Part shown: one piece after another, positions 1 through 7,171 of the stretch
Position numbering within the stretch: position 1 is the first letter of the stretch
Layout: each line of letters begins with the position of its first letter
NCBI GenBank assembly: GCA_919902965.1
Contig: CAKKSJ010000244.1
Span: 1-16,088, forward strand
DNA: 16,088 bases
DNA from: Burkholderiales bacterium
GTDB lineage: Bacteria > Pseudomonadota > Gammaproteobacteria > Burkholderiales > SG8-39
Reading direction: 5' to 3'
Position numbers and translations under genes: made by a program
The notes under the pieces: model-generated
The model's database searches: none
Seen by the model: only the letters and a program-made list of their open reading frames with translations
Told to the model about the DNA's origin: nothing

Positions 1-6
1 ATCGTA

Positions 7-9
7 TCA
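7..9 (-). other. TGA codon at a conserved Cys position (candidate selenocysteine)
   Basis: On the minus strand the frame reads TGC TGA TAC GAT (Cys-stop-Tyr-Asp) where radical SAM/SPASM relatives commonly have Cys-Cys-Phe/Tyr-Asp. TGA differs from the Cys codon TGC or TGT by one base. A bacterial SECIS hairpin would start just 3' of the TGA, which lies outside the window. Recoding is therefore an inference, and a simple nonsense mutation is equally possible. Confidence 0.35.
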
Positions 10-804
10 GCAGGCCGAGTGCTTGCGCTCCGCGGTGACATGCCCCTCGGTTAACGCGGACCAGCAGGGCAGGGGCTCGCGCAATGCGCCTATCCTTCCC
101 TGGTTGCCCGCGGTGGGGCGATAGCCGAGCTGGGCTTCGCGCTCGGTGGCGAATGCGCCCATGGAATACAAAGGCAGCCAGTAGTGGTGGTCGACGTAGG
201 GAAGCACGCGCGCGCAGAGCAGCGACTCCATTTTCGCCTGCTGCTCGCCGTCGTAGCGGATGGAGGAGGCATACAGCCCGGTCTTGTAGCCGTGTTCTGC
301 GCGCAGTTCCCAGGCGGCGTGAATGTTGTCCAGGGCACGCTGAAACAGCCGGCCCGACACGCCCATGATTTTCTCGAACTGTTCCTCGTCTGCGGCGTTC
401 ACGGACCACTTGAGCGAGTCCAGCCCGGCTTTCATGCAGGCTTCGATGGCTTCCGGGAACGCCATGGAGGCGTTCGAAGTGAGGAATACATAGGGCATCG
501 CCAGTTCGGATTTCAGGTAGGCGATGCAATCGACCAGCAGCCGCGGACCCATGAAGGATTCACCGAGGTAGAACACGCCGATTTCCTGCACGCCCGCCGC
601 GCTCATTTCGCGGGTGATGCGTTTGAAAAGTTCGAAATCCATATCCCACTTGGGCTGGACCTCGCGGTTACGCAGAGCGCAGAAACCGCAGCGATAGTTG
701 CAGCGCGGCGAGATTTCGATCTTTACGCTTTTCGGCGCCGGCGGCGCGGCCTTCATGTATTCTGGCGGTATTCTGGTCACCGAGTCGATTCTGTCCGTAA
801 TCAC
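7..804 (-). CDS. Radical SAM protein, SPASM-like C-terminus interrupted by TGA
   Basis: The product is a radical SAM enzyme that should cleave S-adenosylmethionine at a [4Fe-4S] cluster; its substrate is unknown. Counting from the GTG start at 804 gives 265 residues, with the cluster motif CxxxCxxC at about C35, C39 and C42 and a following Gly-Glu strand (FYLGES). The C-terminus reads CWSALTEGHVT...HSAC and then TGA. Related proteins usually continue there with a second Cys, an aromatic residue and Asp (CCFD or CCYD) into a SPASM-like cluster region. The codons after TGA are TAC GAT (Tyr-Asp), which fits that motif continuing. I chose the GTG at 804 because AGGAG (815-811) lies 6 nt upstream; an in-frame TTG at 822 would put that site inside the gene. 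It is transcribed divergently from pncB and has a probable FNR-type promoter. The gene is truncated by mutation, is a selenoprotein, or carries an assembly error; the family call is firm, the ending is not. Confidence 0.85.
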   Translation of the reverse strand: MITDRIDSVTRIPPEYMKAAPPAPKSVKIEISPRCNYRCGFCALRNREVQPKWDMDFELFKRITREMSAAGVQEIGVFYLGESFMGPRLLVDCIAYLKSELAMPYVFLTSNASMAFPEAIEACMKAGLDSLKWSVNAADEEQFEKIMGVSGRLFQRALDNIHAAWELRAEHGYKTGLYASSIRYDGEQQAKMESLLCARVLPYVDHHYWLPLYSMGAFATEREAQLGYRPTAGNQGRIGALREPLPCWSALTEGHVTAERKHSAC

Positions 805-810
805 GACGGT

Positions 811-815
811 CTCCT
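811..815 (-). promoter_or_regulatory. Ribosome binding site deciding the radical SAM start
   Basis: AGGAG on the minus strand is followed by 6 nt and then GTG (804-802). This supports the GTG start over the in-frame upstream TTG at 822, which has no comparable site. Confidence 0.65.
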
Positions 816-842
816 GTGTCAACAGCCTGCGCGGATCGATTG

Positions 843-848
843 ATGCTA
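843..848 (-). promoter_or_regulatory. Predicted -10 element of the radical SAM promoter
   Basis: TAGCAT (4 of 6 matches to TATAAT) on the minus strand. Transcription would start near 836-837, about 41 bp downstream of the centre of the FNR-type box (877.5). That is the class II activator geometry known for FNR/ANR/DNR promoters, with the activator replacing a -35 element. The leader to the GTG start would be about 32 nt and contains the AGGAG site. Confidence 0.45.
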
Positions 849-870
849 GGGGAATCCCCGCCGCTCACGT

Positions 871-884
871 TTGACGTGGGTCAA
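871..884. promoter_or_regulatory. FNR/ANR/DNR (CRP-FNR family) operator
   Basis: TTGAC-GTGG-GTCAA is a perfect 5+5 inverted repeat with a 4-bp spacer, close to the FNR/ANR consensus TTGAT-N4-ATCAA and matching the TTGAY-N4-RTCAA form reported for DNR/NnrR-type regulators. It lies in the divergent gap between the radical SAM gene and pncB. Its spacing fits activation of the radical SAM gene. It is about 100 bp from the pncB ATG, so an effect on pncB is less clear. The likely signal is low oxygen or nitric oxide. Confidence 0.6.
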
Positions 885-924
885 GGAAAGCGGACCCGCG
901 CACGCGCATCGAAGGGCAGAACTA

Positions 925-954
925 TTGCCGCAGGGATGCTGCGCCGTTCATAAT
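925..954 (+). promoter_or_regulatory. Predicted sigma-70 promoter of pncB
   Basis: TTGCCG (925-930) and CATAAT (949-954) are separated by 18 bp. The predicted start near 961 leaves a short leader of about 17 nt before the ATG, with a weak GGAAAG ribosome site in it. Confidence 0.45.
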
Positions 955-977
955 GCACACTTACCCGGAAAGCTGCC

Positions 978-2210
978 ATGAACAAGCCACTGGATTTGAA
1001 AGCCGAAACGGCGCTGCGCGAGCGCACAGACTACGTGCTGTCGCGCACCGACAAGTATTTCACCAAGACGCGCCAGATCGTGGACAGGTTTGGCGACAAG
1101 ACCGTGACCTACGGGGTATTCCTGCGCCGCGGCACCGTCTGCGCGGTCAACCCCGCGCTGGAAATCCTGCGCGAGTACTACCCGCAGAAAGCGGTGCCGC
1201 TCAAGATCACGCGCCTGTACGAGGAAGGGGCGTTCGTCCCGGATCAGAAGCCGATTTTCACCTACACCGGTTCGTTCTCCGCGTTGTCCGAACTGGAGAC
1301 GCTGATTCTGCGCCGCGTCGGTACGGCCTGCGTGACGGCCTACAACGCTTATAAAATGGCGGCCGACCTGCCCAAAGTCGCCTTCATCGACATGCACGCG
1401 CGGCACGCCTGCGGTGACGACCTGTCCATCCTGGCCGCATACGGCGCGTCGGTCGGCAGCCGCATTGCCAAGCTCTCCGGCGCGGTCGGCTTTATCGGCG
1501 GCTCGCAGGACCTGACCGCCCATTTTTACGGACAGGAACGCGGCATTGGGACCATGCCGCACGCCATCCTCGGCTATGCCGGCTCCACCCTGAGAGCGGC
1601 GCAGATGTTCGCCGAAACGCACCCGCAGGACAATCTTACCGTGCTGGTCGATTATTACGCGCGCGAGTTCAGCGACGCGCTCGAGGTGTGCCGCTGGTGG
1701 TACAACGATGTCCTGCCGAGCGATCCGGCGAGTGAACGCACGCTGGCATTTCGCATCGACACCCATGGCGAGCGCTATGCCGAGGGCCTCGATTACGAGC
1801 AGTCGGTCGAACTGGTGGCCGACTGGCTGCATGTGCTGAACGAGTTCGAAGCGGTGCGGGTGGTGATGGGCGAGGAGGCCTACGATTCGGACACCCTCAA
1901 TATCGTCAAGGACCGGGTGCGCAAAGTGCTGTTCGGCACCGGCGTGTCGGTAGCGAGCGTGATCAAAATGCGCGAAACCCTGGACGCGGCCGGTTTCAAC
2001 TCCGCGCGCATAGTGGGCTCGGGCGGGTTTACGCCGTTCAAGTGCAAGATGTTCGGCCATGCGCGCGCACCGGTGGATGTCATCGGCACCGGCTCTTTCA
2101 TTCCCGAGGCTTTCGGCGACACCTTCGCCACCGCCGATATATTCACGTACGACGGAAAATTCCTGATCAAAGTCGGGCGCGAGAAGCTGTTTCAGGGTCT
2201 CAAGCCCTAG
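978..2210 (+). CDS. pncB: Nicotinate phosphoribosyltransferase
   Basis: This cytosolic enzyme joins nicotinate to PRPP, with ATP, to give nicotinate mononucleotide, the first step of NAD salvage (Preiss-Handler pathway). The protein is 410 residues, a normal length. Family marks are the N-terminal Thr-Asp-x-Tyr-Phe segment (TDKYFTKT, about 24-31), GTMPHA with its His near 195, the VDYY strand near 224-227, the VGSGGF phosphate-binding segment near 346-351, and GTGSFIP near 370-376. It has its own predicted promoter, is divergent from the radical SAM gene, and is closed by a hairpin terminator, so it looks monocistronic. No key region is missing. A diverged paralogue acting on another pyridine or nicotinamide-like substrate cannot be excluded, but the plain NAPRTase reading is best. 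Confidence 0.9.
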   Translation: MNKPLDLKAETALRERTDYVLSRTDKYFTKTRQIVDRFGDKTVTYGVFLRRGTVCAVNPALEILREYYPQKAVPLKITRLYEEGAFVPDQKPIFTYTGSFSALSELETLILRRVGTACVTAYNAYKMAADLPKVAFIDMHARHACGDDLSILAAYGASVGSRIAKLSGAVGFIGGSQDLTAHFYGQERGIGTMPHAILGYAGSTLRAAQMFAETHPQDNLTVLVDYYAREFSDALEVCRWWYNDVLPSDPASERTLAFRIDTHGERYAEGLDYEQSVELVADWLHVLNEFEAVRVVMGEEAYDSDTLNIVKDRVRKVLFGTGVSVASVIKMRETLDAAGFNSARIVGSGGFTPFKCKMFGHARAPVDVIGTGSFIPEAFGDTFATADIFTYDGKFLIKVGREKLFQGLKP

Positions 2211-2251
2211 GTCATACAAGCCGGAAGCAAACAGCGTGTCTCCGGCCAAGG

Positions 2252-2297
2252 GAAAACCCGGTTTTCACGAACAAGGGGGGATGCATCCCCCCTTGTT
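2252..2297 (+). terminator. Tandem hairpins ending pncB
   Basis: Two hairpins follow the pncB stop. The first is GAAAAC-CCG-GTTTTC (2252-2266). The second is a perfect 28-bp palindrome (2270-2297) with arm AACAAGGGGGG, centre ATGCAT and the matching CCCCCCTTGTT. The T content after the second stem (TTGTTTAT) is modest. It is probably a strong intrinsic terminator. Because it is symmetrical it could act on either strand, though no minus-strand gene reads into it. Confidence 0.6.
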
Positions 2298-2399
2298 TAT
2301 CCTCCTGCAAATGCAGGCCCACCATTTTTGCTGTTCCTCAATTATAAGTGACCGCGCGCGGTTTCAGCCGTTGCCGCGTCCACGTAAAGCGTAATCGTA

Positions 2400-3140
2400 A
2401 TGAAGCTGCGCCTCGCCACTTATAACATCCACAAGGGCTTTTCCCATTTCAACCGGCGCATGATGGTGCACGAGCTGCGCCACCATCTGCGCCTGCTCGA
2501 CGTGGATCTGGTGTTCCTGCAGGAAGTGCAGGGCGCGCATGAGCACCACGCCGCGCAGATGAAAAACTGGCCGGCGCAACCGCAGTACGAGTTTCTTGCC
2601 AACGAGGTGTGGCAGGACTTCGCTTATGGCCGCAACGCCATCTACGACCACGGTCACCACGGCAACGCGATACTCAGCCGCTATCCCATCGTCAGCGCGG
2701 AGAACCAGGATGTGTCCTCGCACCGCTACGAACAACGCGGTCTGCTGCATTGTGAAATCGCGCTCGACACCCTGCACCTGCATTGCCTGTGCGTGCACTT
2801 CGGTTTGCATGAACGTGGCCGGCGCCGCCAGCTCTCGGCCCTGACCGAGCGCGTGCAGCGCCTGGTGCCGGCAGATGCGCCGCTGGTGGTCGCGGGCGAT
2901 TTCAACGACTGGCGCAATTCCGCCGGCCGCCACTTAGTGGAGGAACTGGGCCTGAAGGAAGTGTTCCGCGACCAGCGCGGGCGGCCGGCGCGCACCTATC
3001 CGAGCACTTTTCCCTTGCTGCGCCTGGATCGCATTTACGCGCGCGGTTTCGACGTACTCCACGCCGAAGTCCACCATGGCCTGCCCTGGTCGCGCATTTC
3101 GGACCATGCCGCCCTGAGCGTCGAACTGGAACTGCGATGA
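2400..3140 (+). CDS. Endonuclease/exonuclease/phosphatase family protein (YbhP-like)
   Basis: This is a metal-dependent hydrolase of the EEP (DNase I/exonuclease III) fold, 246 residues, one full domain with no signal peptide. The expected catalytic landmarks are present in order: N9 in ATYNIHKG, E42 in FLQEVQ, H133 in VHFGLHE, D167 and N169 in GDFND, D210, and the closing Ser-Asp-His (SDHAAL, 234-236). The fold covers nucleases, lipid phosphatases and sphingomyelinases, so the substrate is open. Its last codon overlaps the start of the cardiolipin synthase gene (ATGA, 3137-3140), so the two are translated together. E. coli has the same pairing (ybhP next to clsB), which hints at a role in phospholipid metabolism. 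No clear ribosome binding site precedes the ATG. Confidence 0.85.
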   Translation: MKLRLATYNIHKGFSHFNRRMMVHELRHHLRLLDVDLVFLQEVQGAHEHHAAQMKNWPAQPQYEFLANEVWQDFAYGRNAIYDHGHHGNAILSRYPIVSAENQDVSSHRYEQRGLLHCEIALDTLHLHCLCVHFGLHERGRRRQLSALTERVQRLVPADAPLVVAGDFNDWRNSAGRHLVEELGLKEVFRDQRGRPARTYPSTFPLLRLDRIYARGFDVLHAEVHHGLPWSRISDHAALSVELELR

Positions 3141-4288
3141 CGCTGGATTTCCTCGGCGGCAACAGGCTGCAGCTACTCACCAACGGCAGGGCGTATTTCC
3201 CGGCGCTGGAACGGGCGATAGACGCGGCGCAAAGCGAGATCTATCTCGAAACCTATATTTTCGCCGACGACGACACCGGCAAGCGCATCGCCGCCGCGCT
3301 GGTGCGCGCCGCCGGGCGCGGCGTGATCGTGCACGTGCTGGTCGACGGCTTCGGTTCCAAGGGCATGTTCGAACAGACGCGGCTGCTGCTGGATGTAGCC
3401 AATATTGAAGTGCTGATTTTCGGCCCCAAGACCTCACCCCTGACCCTGCGGCGCAAGCGCCTGCGCCGACTGCACCGCAAGCTGGTGGCGGTGGATGCGC
3501 GCACGGCCTTCGTCGGCGGCATTAACATCATCGACGACATGCACACGCCCCGGCACACGCCGCCGCGTTACGACTACGCCGTGCGGATTGAGGGGCCCCT
3601 GGTCGCGAGCGTCCTGGAGCAGACAGAGCGCATGTGGCGGCGGGTTGCCTGGGCCAGCCTGAAGCGCGGCCTGGAGCGGCATGCGCCGGTCGATGCCGCT
3701 GAACCCGGCACGCAGCATGCCGTGCTGGTGGTGCGGGACAACTTCCGCCACCGCTCTGACATCGAGGATGCCTATCTCGAAGCCATTCACGACGCGCACC
3801 GGGAAATCATCATCGCCAATGCCTATTTCTTTCCCGGCGCGCGTTTCCGCCAGGCGCTGCGCGCAGCGGCCCTGCGCGGCGTGCGCGTGGTGCTGCTGCT
3901 GCAGGGAAAGGTCGAATACATGCTGCTGCATTACGCCTCGCGCGCGCTGTACGGCTCGCTGCTCGATGCCGGCGTGGAGATCTACGAATATCACAAGAGC
4001 TTCCTGCATGCGAAAGTCGCGGTGATCGACAAGCACTGGGCTACTGTAGGCTCGTCCAACATCGACCCGTTCAGCCTGATGCTGGCGCGCGAGGCCAATA
4101 TCGTCGTGGACGACGTGCCTTTTTCGCGGAAACTGCGCGACAGCCTGATCGAACATATGCGCAGCGGCGCCCGCGTGGTGGCGAAGCGCCACTGGCGCCA
4201 TCAGCCGCTGTGGCGGCGACTGCTCATCTGGAGCGCCTACGGCTGCACCCGGCTGTTGATGGGTGTGGCCGGCTATGGCGGAAAATAA
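3137..4288 (+). CDS. clsB: Cardiolipin synthase B (phospholipase D family)
   Basis: This phospholipase D superfamily enzyme makes cardiolipin by phosphatidyl transfer. The 383 residues hold two HKD motifs, H113-x-K115-x4-D120 and H291-x-K293-x4-D298, each followed by a Gly-Gly or Gly-Ser plus Asn segment (GGIN, GSSN), which is the family hallmark. E. coli ClsB is slightly longer (just over 400 residues). No N-terminal membrane segments are seen, unlike ClsA. The basic C-terminal tail (RHWRHQPLWRRLLIW, about 351-365) may bind the inner membrane. Its ATG overlaps the stop of the EEP gene by 4 nt. In E. coli a third gene, ybhN, follows clsB; here the next gene is an unrelated MFS permease 88 nt on. 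Confidence 0.9.
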   Translation: MTLDFLGGNRLQLLTNGRAYFPALERAIDAAQSEIYLETYIFADDDTGKRIAAALVRAAGRGVIVHVLVDGFGSKGMFEQTRLLLDVANIEVLIFGPKTSPLTLRRKRLRRLHRKLVAVDARTAFVGGINIIDDMHTPRHTPPRYDYAVRIEGPLVASVLEQTERMWRRVAWASLKRGLERHAPVDAAEPGTQHAVLVVRDNFRHRSDIEDAYLEAIHDAHREIIIANAYFFPGARFRQALRAAALRGVRVVLLLQGKVEYMLLHYASRALYGSLLDAGVEIYEYHKSFLHAKVAVIDKHWATVGSSNIDPFSLMLAREANIVVDDVPFSRKLRDSLIEHMRSGARVVAKRHWRHQPLWRRLLIWSAYGCTRLLMGVAGYGGK

Positions 4289-4376
4289 TAGCACGCACCC
4301 TTGGTTCCATGCGCGGCGCATCAGACCGCCTGCAGTCGTGCTTTAATAGACGCCTTCGCCCGGCAGGAATTTCATC

Positions 4377-5573
4377 ATGACGACGACACCAGTGCCTCAT
4401 CGCGTCGGCCTGTACCTGGCGGTGGTGCAGTTTTTCTTTACCATCACCTGGACCGTCTACGTAATCTATCTGCCTCGGCTCGCGGCAGAGGCGGGCATTC
4501 CCAAACAGGCGGTGATCTACATCCTGTTGCTGGATCAGCTGATCTTCGCCTGCATGGATCTGGCCATGGGCGTGATGGCCGACCGGGTGTCGCGAGTGGT
4601 CGGCAGGCTGGGCCATATCGTCCTGGGCGTGACGCTTCTGTCCTGCCTTGCGTTCCTGTTGCTGCCGCTGGCCGCGCCGCGCGGGGCGGCCTGGCTGTTC
4701 CTGGCCTTGACCGTGCTCTGGTCGGCCAGCTCATCGGCGCTGCGCGCGCCGCCGTTGATGTTGCTGGGGAAGTACGCCGCAAAGCCCGCGCTCCCGTGGC
4801 TGTCGGCACTGTCGCTGTTTGGCCTGGGCGCGGCCGGCGCCGTCTCGCCCTACCTGAGCGTGGCTTTGCGCGACGCCGATCCGCGGCTGCCGTTTGCACT
4901 TTCCAGCATCGCCCTCGCGCTGGCAACTCTGGGCGTGGTGTGGGCCGAGCGCAGGCTGGCCGCGGACGCGGCGCCGGGGAAGGCATCGGCGGTGAGCGCG
5001 GCAAAGCCGGTACATCCGCTTTTCTGGTTTTTGTTCGGCACGGCCTTGCTCGGACTGGGCTTTCAAATTCATTTCGCGATGAACAGCGCGCCGCTGTATC
5101 TGCGCTTTGCCAAGCCCGCCGATCTTCAATACCTGATGCCGGTGTTCTGGATCGGGTTCAATCTGCTGATGTTGCCGGCGACGCTGGCGACGCGGCGCTA
5201 CGGCGGCCTGGCGGTCATGGGCGCGGGCGGCGTGGTCGGCGCACTTGCGGCCTATCTTGCCTCTGGCGCCGGCAGCCTCAATTTTCTGATCGCGATGCAG
5301 TTCATCGCGGGAGGCGCCTGGGGCTGCGTGCTGATGAGCGCAGTGGCCGCCGCGCTCATCATCGGGCATACGGGACGCGAGGGCCAGGTCACCGGCGCCT
5401 TGTTCGCACTGCTCGCAGTCGCGGCATTTGCGCGCATTGCCGTGCTAGCCGCCCAACTCAACAAGGACCCGCAGTTCGCCGCGCTGCTCGCCTGGATGCC
5501 GATCGGGCTATGGGCGATGGCCGGCGCGCTATTGCTGCTGCTCCTGCCGATGCAAAGGCGCGCGGCTGCGTGA
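4377..5573 (+). CDS. MFS transporter
   Basis: This is an inner-membrane secondary transporter of the major facilitator superfamily, 398 residues, with roughly 11-12 hydrophobic segments along its whole length. It starts with a short polar tail and a first helix (VGLYLAVVQFFFTITWTVYV). The loop after helix 2 contains DLAMGVMADRVSR, matching the MFS motif A pattern (G-x3-D-R). A hydrophilic stretch in the middle (about 180-215, WAERRLAADAAPGK...) fits the central cytoplasmic loop between the two six-helix halves. AGGA lies about 8 nt before the ATG. Its stop codon overlaps the GTG start of a methyltransferase, so the two genes form a translationally coupled pair. The substrate is not readable. 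Confidence 0.85.
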   Translation: MTTTPVPHRVGLYLAVVQFFFTITWTVYVIYLPRLAAEAGIPKQAVIYILLLDQLIFACMDLAMGVMADRVSRVVGRLGHIVLGVTLLSCLAFLLLPLAAPRGAAWLFLALTVLWSASSSALRAPPLMLLGKYAAKPALPWLSALSLFGLGAAGAVSPYLSVALRDADPRLPFALSSIALALATLGVVWAERRLAADAAPGKASAVSAAKPVHPLFWFLFGTALLGLGFQIHFAMNSAPLYLRFAKPADLQYLMPVFWIGFNLLMLPATLATRRYGGLAVMGAGGVVGALAAYLASGAGSLNFLIAMQFIAGGAWGCVLMSAVAAALIIGHTGREGQVTGALFALLAVAAFARIAVLAAQLNKDPQFAALLAWMPIGLWAMAGALLLLLLPMQRRAAA

Positions 5574-6220
5574 AGCTGAAACCGCAGGATCTGGAGCAGA
5601 TCAGCGCGCTCACGCTGGAGCATTACAACCAGCGCGCCGGAGATTTTTTCGATGGCACGCGCAATCACGATGTCAGCCAGAACATCGCCGCGCTGCTCGA
5701 GCGCATCGAGGGGGAACCCCCGTACACCATCCTCGATTTCGGTTGCGGGCCGGGCCGCGATCTCAAGACATTTTCGGAGCTCGGCCACGCCGCCGTGGGG
5801 CTGGACGGGGCCCGGCAGTTCGTGGAGATGGCGCGCGCTTACAGCGGCTGCGAGGTGTGGCAGCAGGACTTTCTCAGGCTGGACTTGCCCGGCGGGCACT
5901 TTGACGGTGTATTCGCCAACGCTTCGCTGTTTCACGTCGCCAGCCAGGAATTGCCGCGGGTGCTGCGCGATCTGCATGCGACACTCAAGCCCGGCGGCGT
6001 GCTGTTCACCTCGAATCCGCATGGACACAACGACGAAGGCTGGAACCGCGGCCGTTACGGCGCGTATCACGATCCCGACAGCTGGCGCAGCCTCGTCTCG
6101 GACGCGGGTTTCGCCGAGCTGGCGCATTACTACCGGCCGCCGGGACTGCCGCGCGAACAGCAGCCCTGGCTGGCAAGCGTGTGGCGCAAGACCGGCAGCA
6201 GCGCCGATCGCGCAGGCTGA
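5570..6220 (+). CDS. Class I SAM-dependent methyltransferase
   Basis: This is a soluble methyltransferase of 216 residues. Motif I is DFGCGPGRD (about 56-64), the acidic end of strand 2 is D79 (VGLDGA), motif II is FDGVFANASLFHV (about 111-123), and motif III is LKPGGVLFTSNP (about 139-150), as in the Methyltransf_11/25 type families. It starts at GTG 5570, overlapping the MFS stop (GTGA). The same frame is open far upstream, but that part is a shadow of the permease gene. The residues before motif I (LTLEHYNQRAGDFF) resemble the usual N-terminal helix of small-molecule methyltransferases. The methyl acceptor is unknown. Coupling to the permease suggests that one modifies what the other moves, which is inference only. 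Confidence 0.85.
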   Translation: MKLKPQDLEQISALTLEHYNQRAGDFFDGTRNHDVSQNIAALLERIEGEPPYTILDFGCGPGRDLKTFSELGHAAVGLDGARQFVEMARAYSGCEVWQQDFLRLDLPGGHFDGVFANASLFHVASQELPRVLRDLHATLKPGGVLFTSNPHGHNDEGWNRGRYGAYHDPDSWRSLVSDAGFAELAHYYRPPGLPREQQPWLASVWRKTGSSADRAG

Positions 6221-6229
6221 ATCGCCGGC

Positions 6230-6267
6230 GGCGCCGCAATACCGCTACGCGCCCGGACTGCGGCGCC
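6230..6267. terminator. GC-rich inverted repeat at a convergent gene junction
   Basis: GGCGCCGCA (6230-6238) pairs perfectly with TGCGGCGCC (6259-6267) across a 20-nt loop, between the methyltransferase stop and the convergent MaoC gene end, overlapping the last codons of the latter. There is no T-run, so this is a hairpin that may help end or protect both transcripts, not a classic terminator. Confidence 0.3.
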
Positions 6268-6703
6268 GGAACATGCCCACGCCCGACATGTACATCACCA
6301 GTTCGCCGTGCTGGTTGTAGACCTCTGAGCGCGAACGCACCGTGCCCATGTCCGGGCGGCTCGTCGAGGCGCGCGTTTCCAGCACCGTGGATTTGAGGTG
6401 CAGCGTGTCGCCGGGACGCACCGGTTTCACCCAGCGGACTTCATCGACGCCGGGTGAGCCCAGGCTGGCAGCCTCGAGCAAATAACGGTCGCAGAGCAGG
6501 CGCATGCAGATGCTGGCCGTCTGCCAGCCGCTCGCGATCAGGCCGCCGAAACTCGACTGCTTCGCCTTTTCGAGGTCGGTATGGAAGGGCTGCGGATCAT
6601 ATTTTCTGGCGAACTCGATAATCTCCTCTTCGCTCAGGCTGACGCCGCCGGCTTCGAGTACCTGGCCCGGATAGAAGTCTTCCCAGTAATACTTGTAGCC
6701 CAC
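6245..6703 (-). CDS. MaoC family (R)-specific enoyl-CoA hydratase-like protein, second copy
   Basis: This is a single-hotdog MaoC-type protein of 152 residues. This fold adds water to enoyl-CoA thioesters. The hydratase-2 signature is intact: D36 and H41 in YDPQPFHTD, followed by FGGLIASGWQT (52-62). It begins at GTG 6703, just 12 nt after the TAA of the upstream MaoC gene and in the same frame, so no earlier start is possible. It is about 57% identical to that neighbour by direct count, which implies a tandem duplication. The divergence is concentrated in the last third (about 111-150). It is the last gene of an ALDH-MaoC-MaoC unit. The pair may work as a heteromer or act on different chain lengths. 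Some MaoC-like proteins lack proven hydratase activity, so the exact reaction is open. Confidence 0.85.
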   Translation of the reverse strand: MGYKYYWEDFYPGQVLEAGGVSLSEEEIIEFARKYDPQPFHTDLEKAKQSSFGGLIASGWQTASICMRLLCDRYLLEAASLGSPGVDEVRWVKPVRPGDTLHLKSTVLETRASTSRPDMGTVRSRSEVYNQHGELVMYMSGVGMFRRRSPGA

Positions 6704-6715
6704 GGCTTGAGCCCG

Positions 6716-7171
6716 TTATGCCGGCGCGCGGCGCAGGAACATCTGCCGTCCGCGCATGGAAACCACGATTTCGTCGTTCTGGTTCAGGGTTTCCCAGAGA
6801 AACAGCACCGTGCCGCGATTGGTTTGCCTGGCCGAGGGTGTGGACTCGATCACGGTGGTTTTCAGTCGCAGCGCATCGCCGGGACGCACCGGCTTGAGCC
6901 AGCGCAGTTCCTCCAGCCCGGGCGAGCCCACGCAGGAGGTCTCGAGCAAATAGCCGTCGCACATCAGGCGCATGGTGACGCCGCAGGTCTGCCAGCCGCT
7001 CGCGATCAGCCCGCCGAAAGGCGAACTGCGCGCGGCCTCCGCGTCGGTGTGATAGATCTGCGGGTCGTACTCGCGCGCGAAGCGCACGATGTCCTCTTGC
7101 GACAGCGAACGCGTCGCGGTTTCGAACACCCGGCCGGGCGTGAAATCTTCCCAGTAATACTTGATTGCCAT
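6716..7171 (-). CDS. MaoC family (R)-specific enoyl-CoA hydratase-like protein, first copy
   Basis: This single-hotdog MaoC-type protein has 151 residues, with catalytic D36 and H41 (YDPQIYHTD) and the conserved FGGLIASGWQT segment (52-62). Its ATG overlaps the TGA of the aldehyde dehydrogenase by one base (TGATG), so translation is probably coupled. Its stop is 12 nt ahead of its paralogue, in the same frame. The two copies share long DNA-level matches around the GLIASGWQT region, as expected for a tandem duplication. In context it should hydrate an unsaturated acyl-CoA whose later product feeds, or comes from, the aldehyde dehydrogenase step. The fold is sure; the substrate is not. Confidence 0.85.
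   Translation of the reverse strand: MAIKYYWEDFTPGRVFETATRSLSQEDIVRFAREYDPQIYHTDAEAARSSPFGGLIASGWQTCGVTMRLMCDGYLLETSCVGSPGLEELRWLKPVRPGDALRLKTTVIESTPSARQTNRGTVLFLWETLNQNDEIVVSMRGRQMFLRRAPA

Noticed and set aside
805..822. TTG start for the radical SAM gene
   Set aside because: The clear AGGAG site lies downstream of it and serves GTG 804.
948..2249. Long minus-strand open frame opposite pncB (433 codons)
   Set aside because: It is antisense to a full-length, clearly recognised gene, has no family likeness and is rich in His and Arg as expected for a GC-rich shadow frame.
4301..5569. N-terminal extension of the methyltransferase frame
   Set aside because: This stretch is the +2 frame of the MFS gene, and has no family match before the GTG at 5570.
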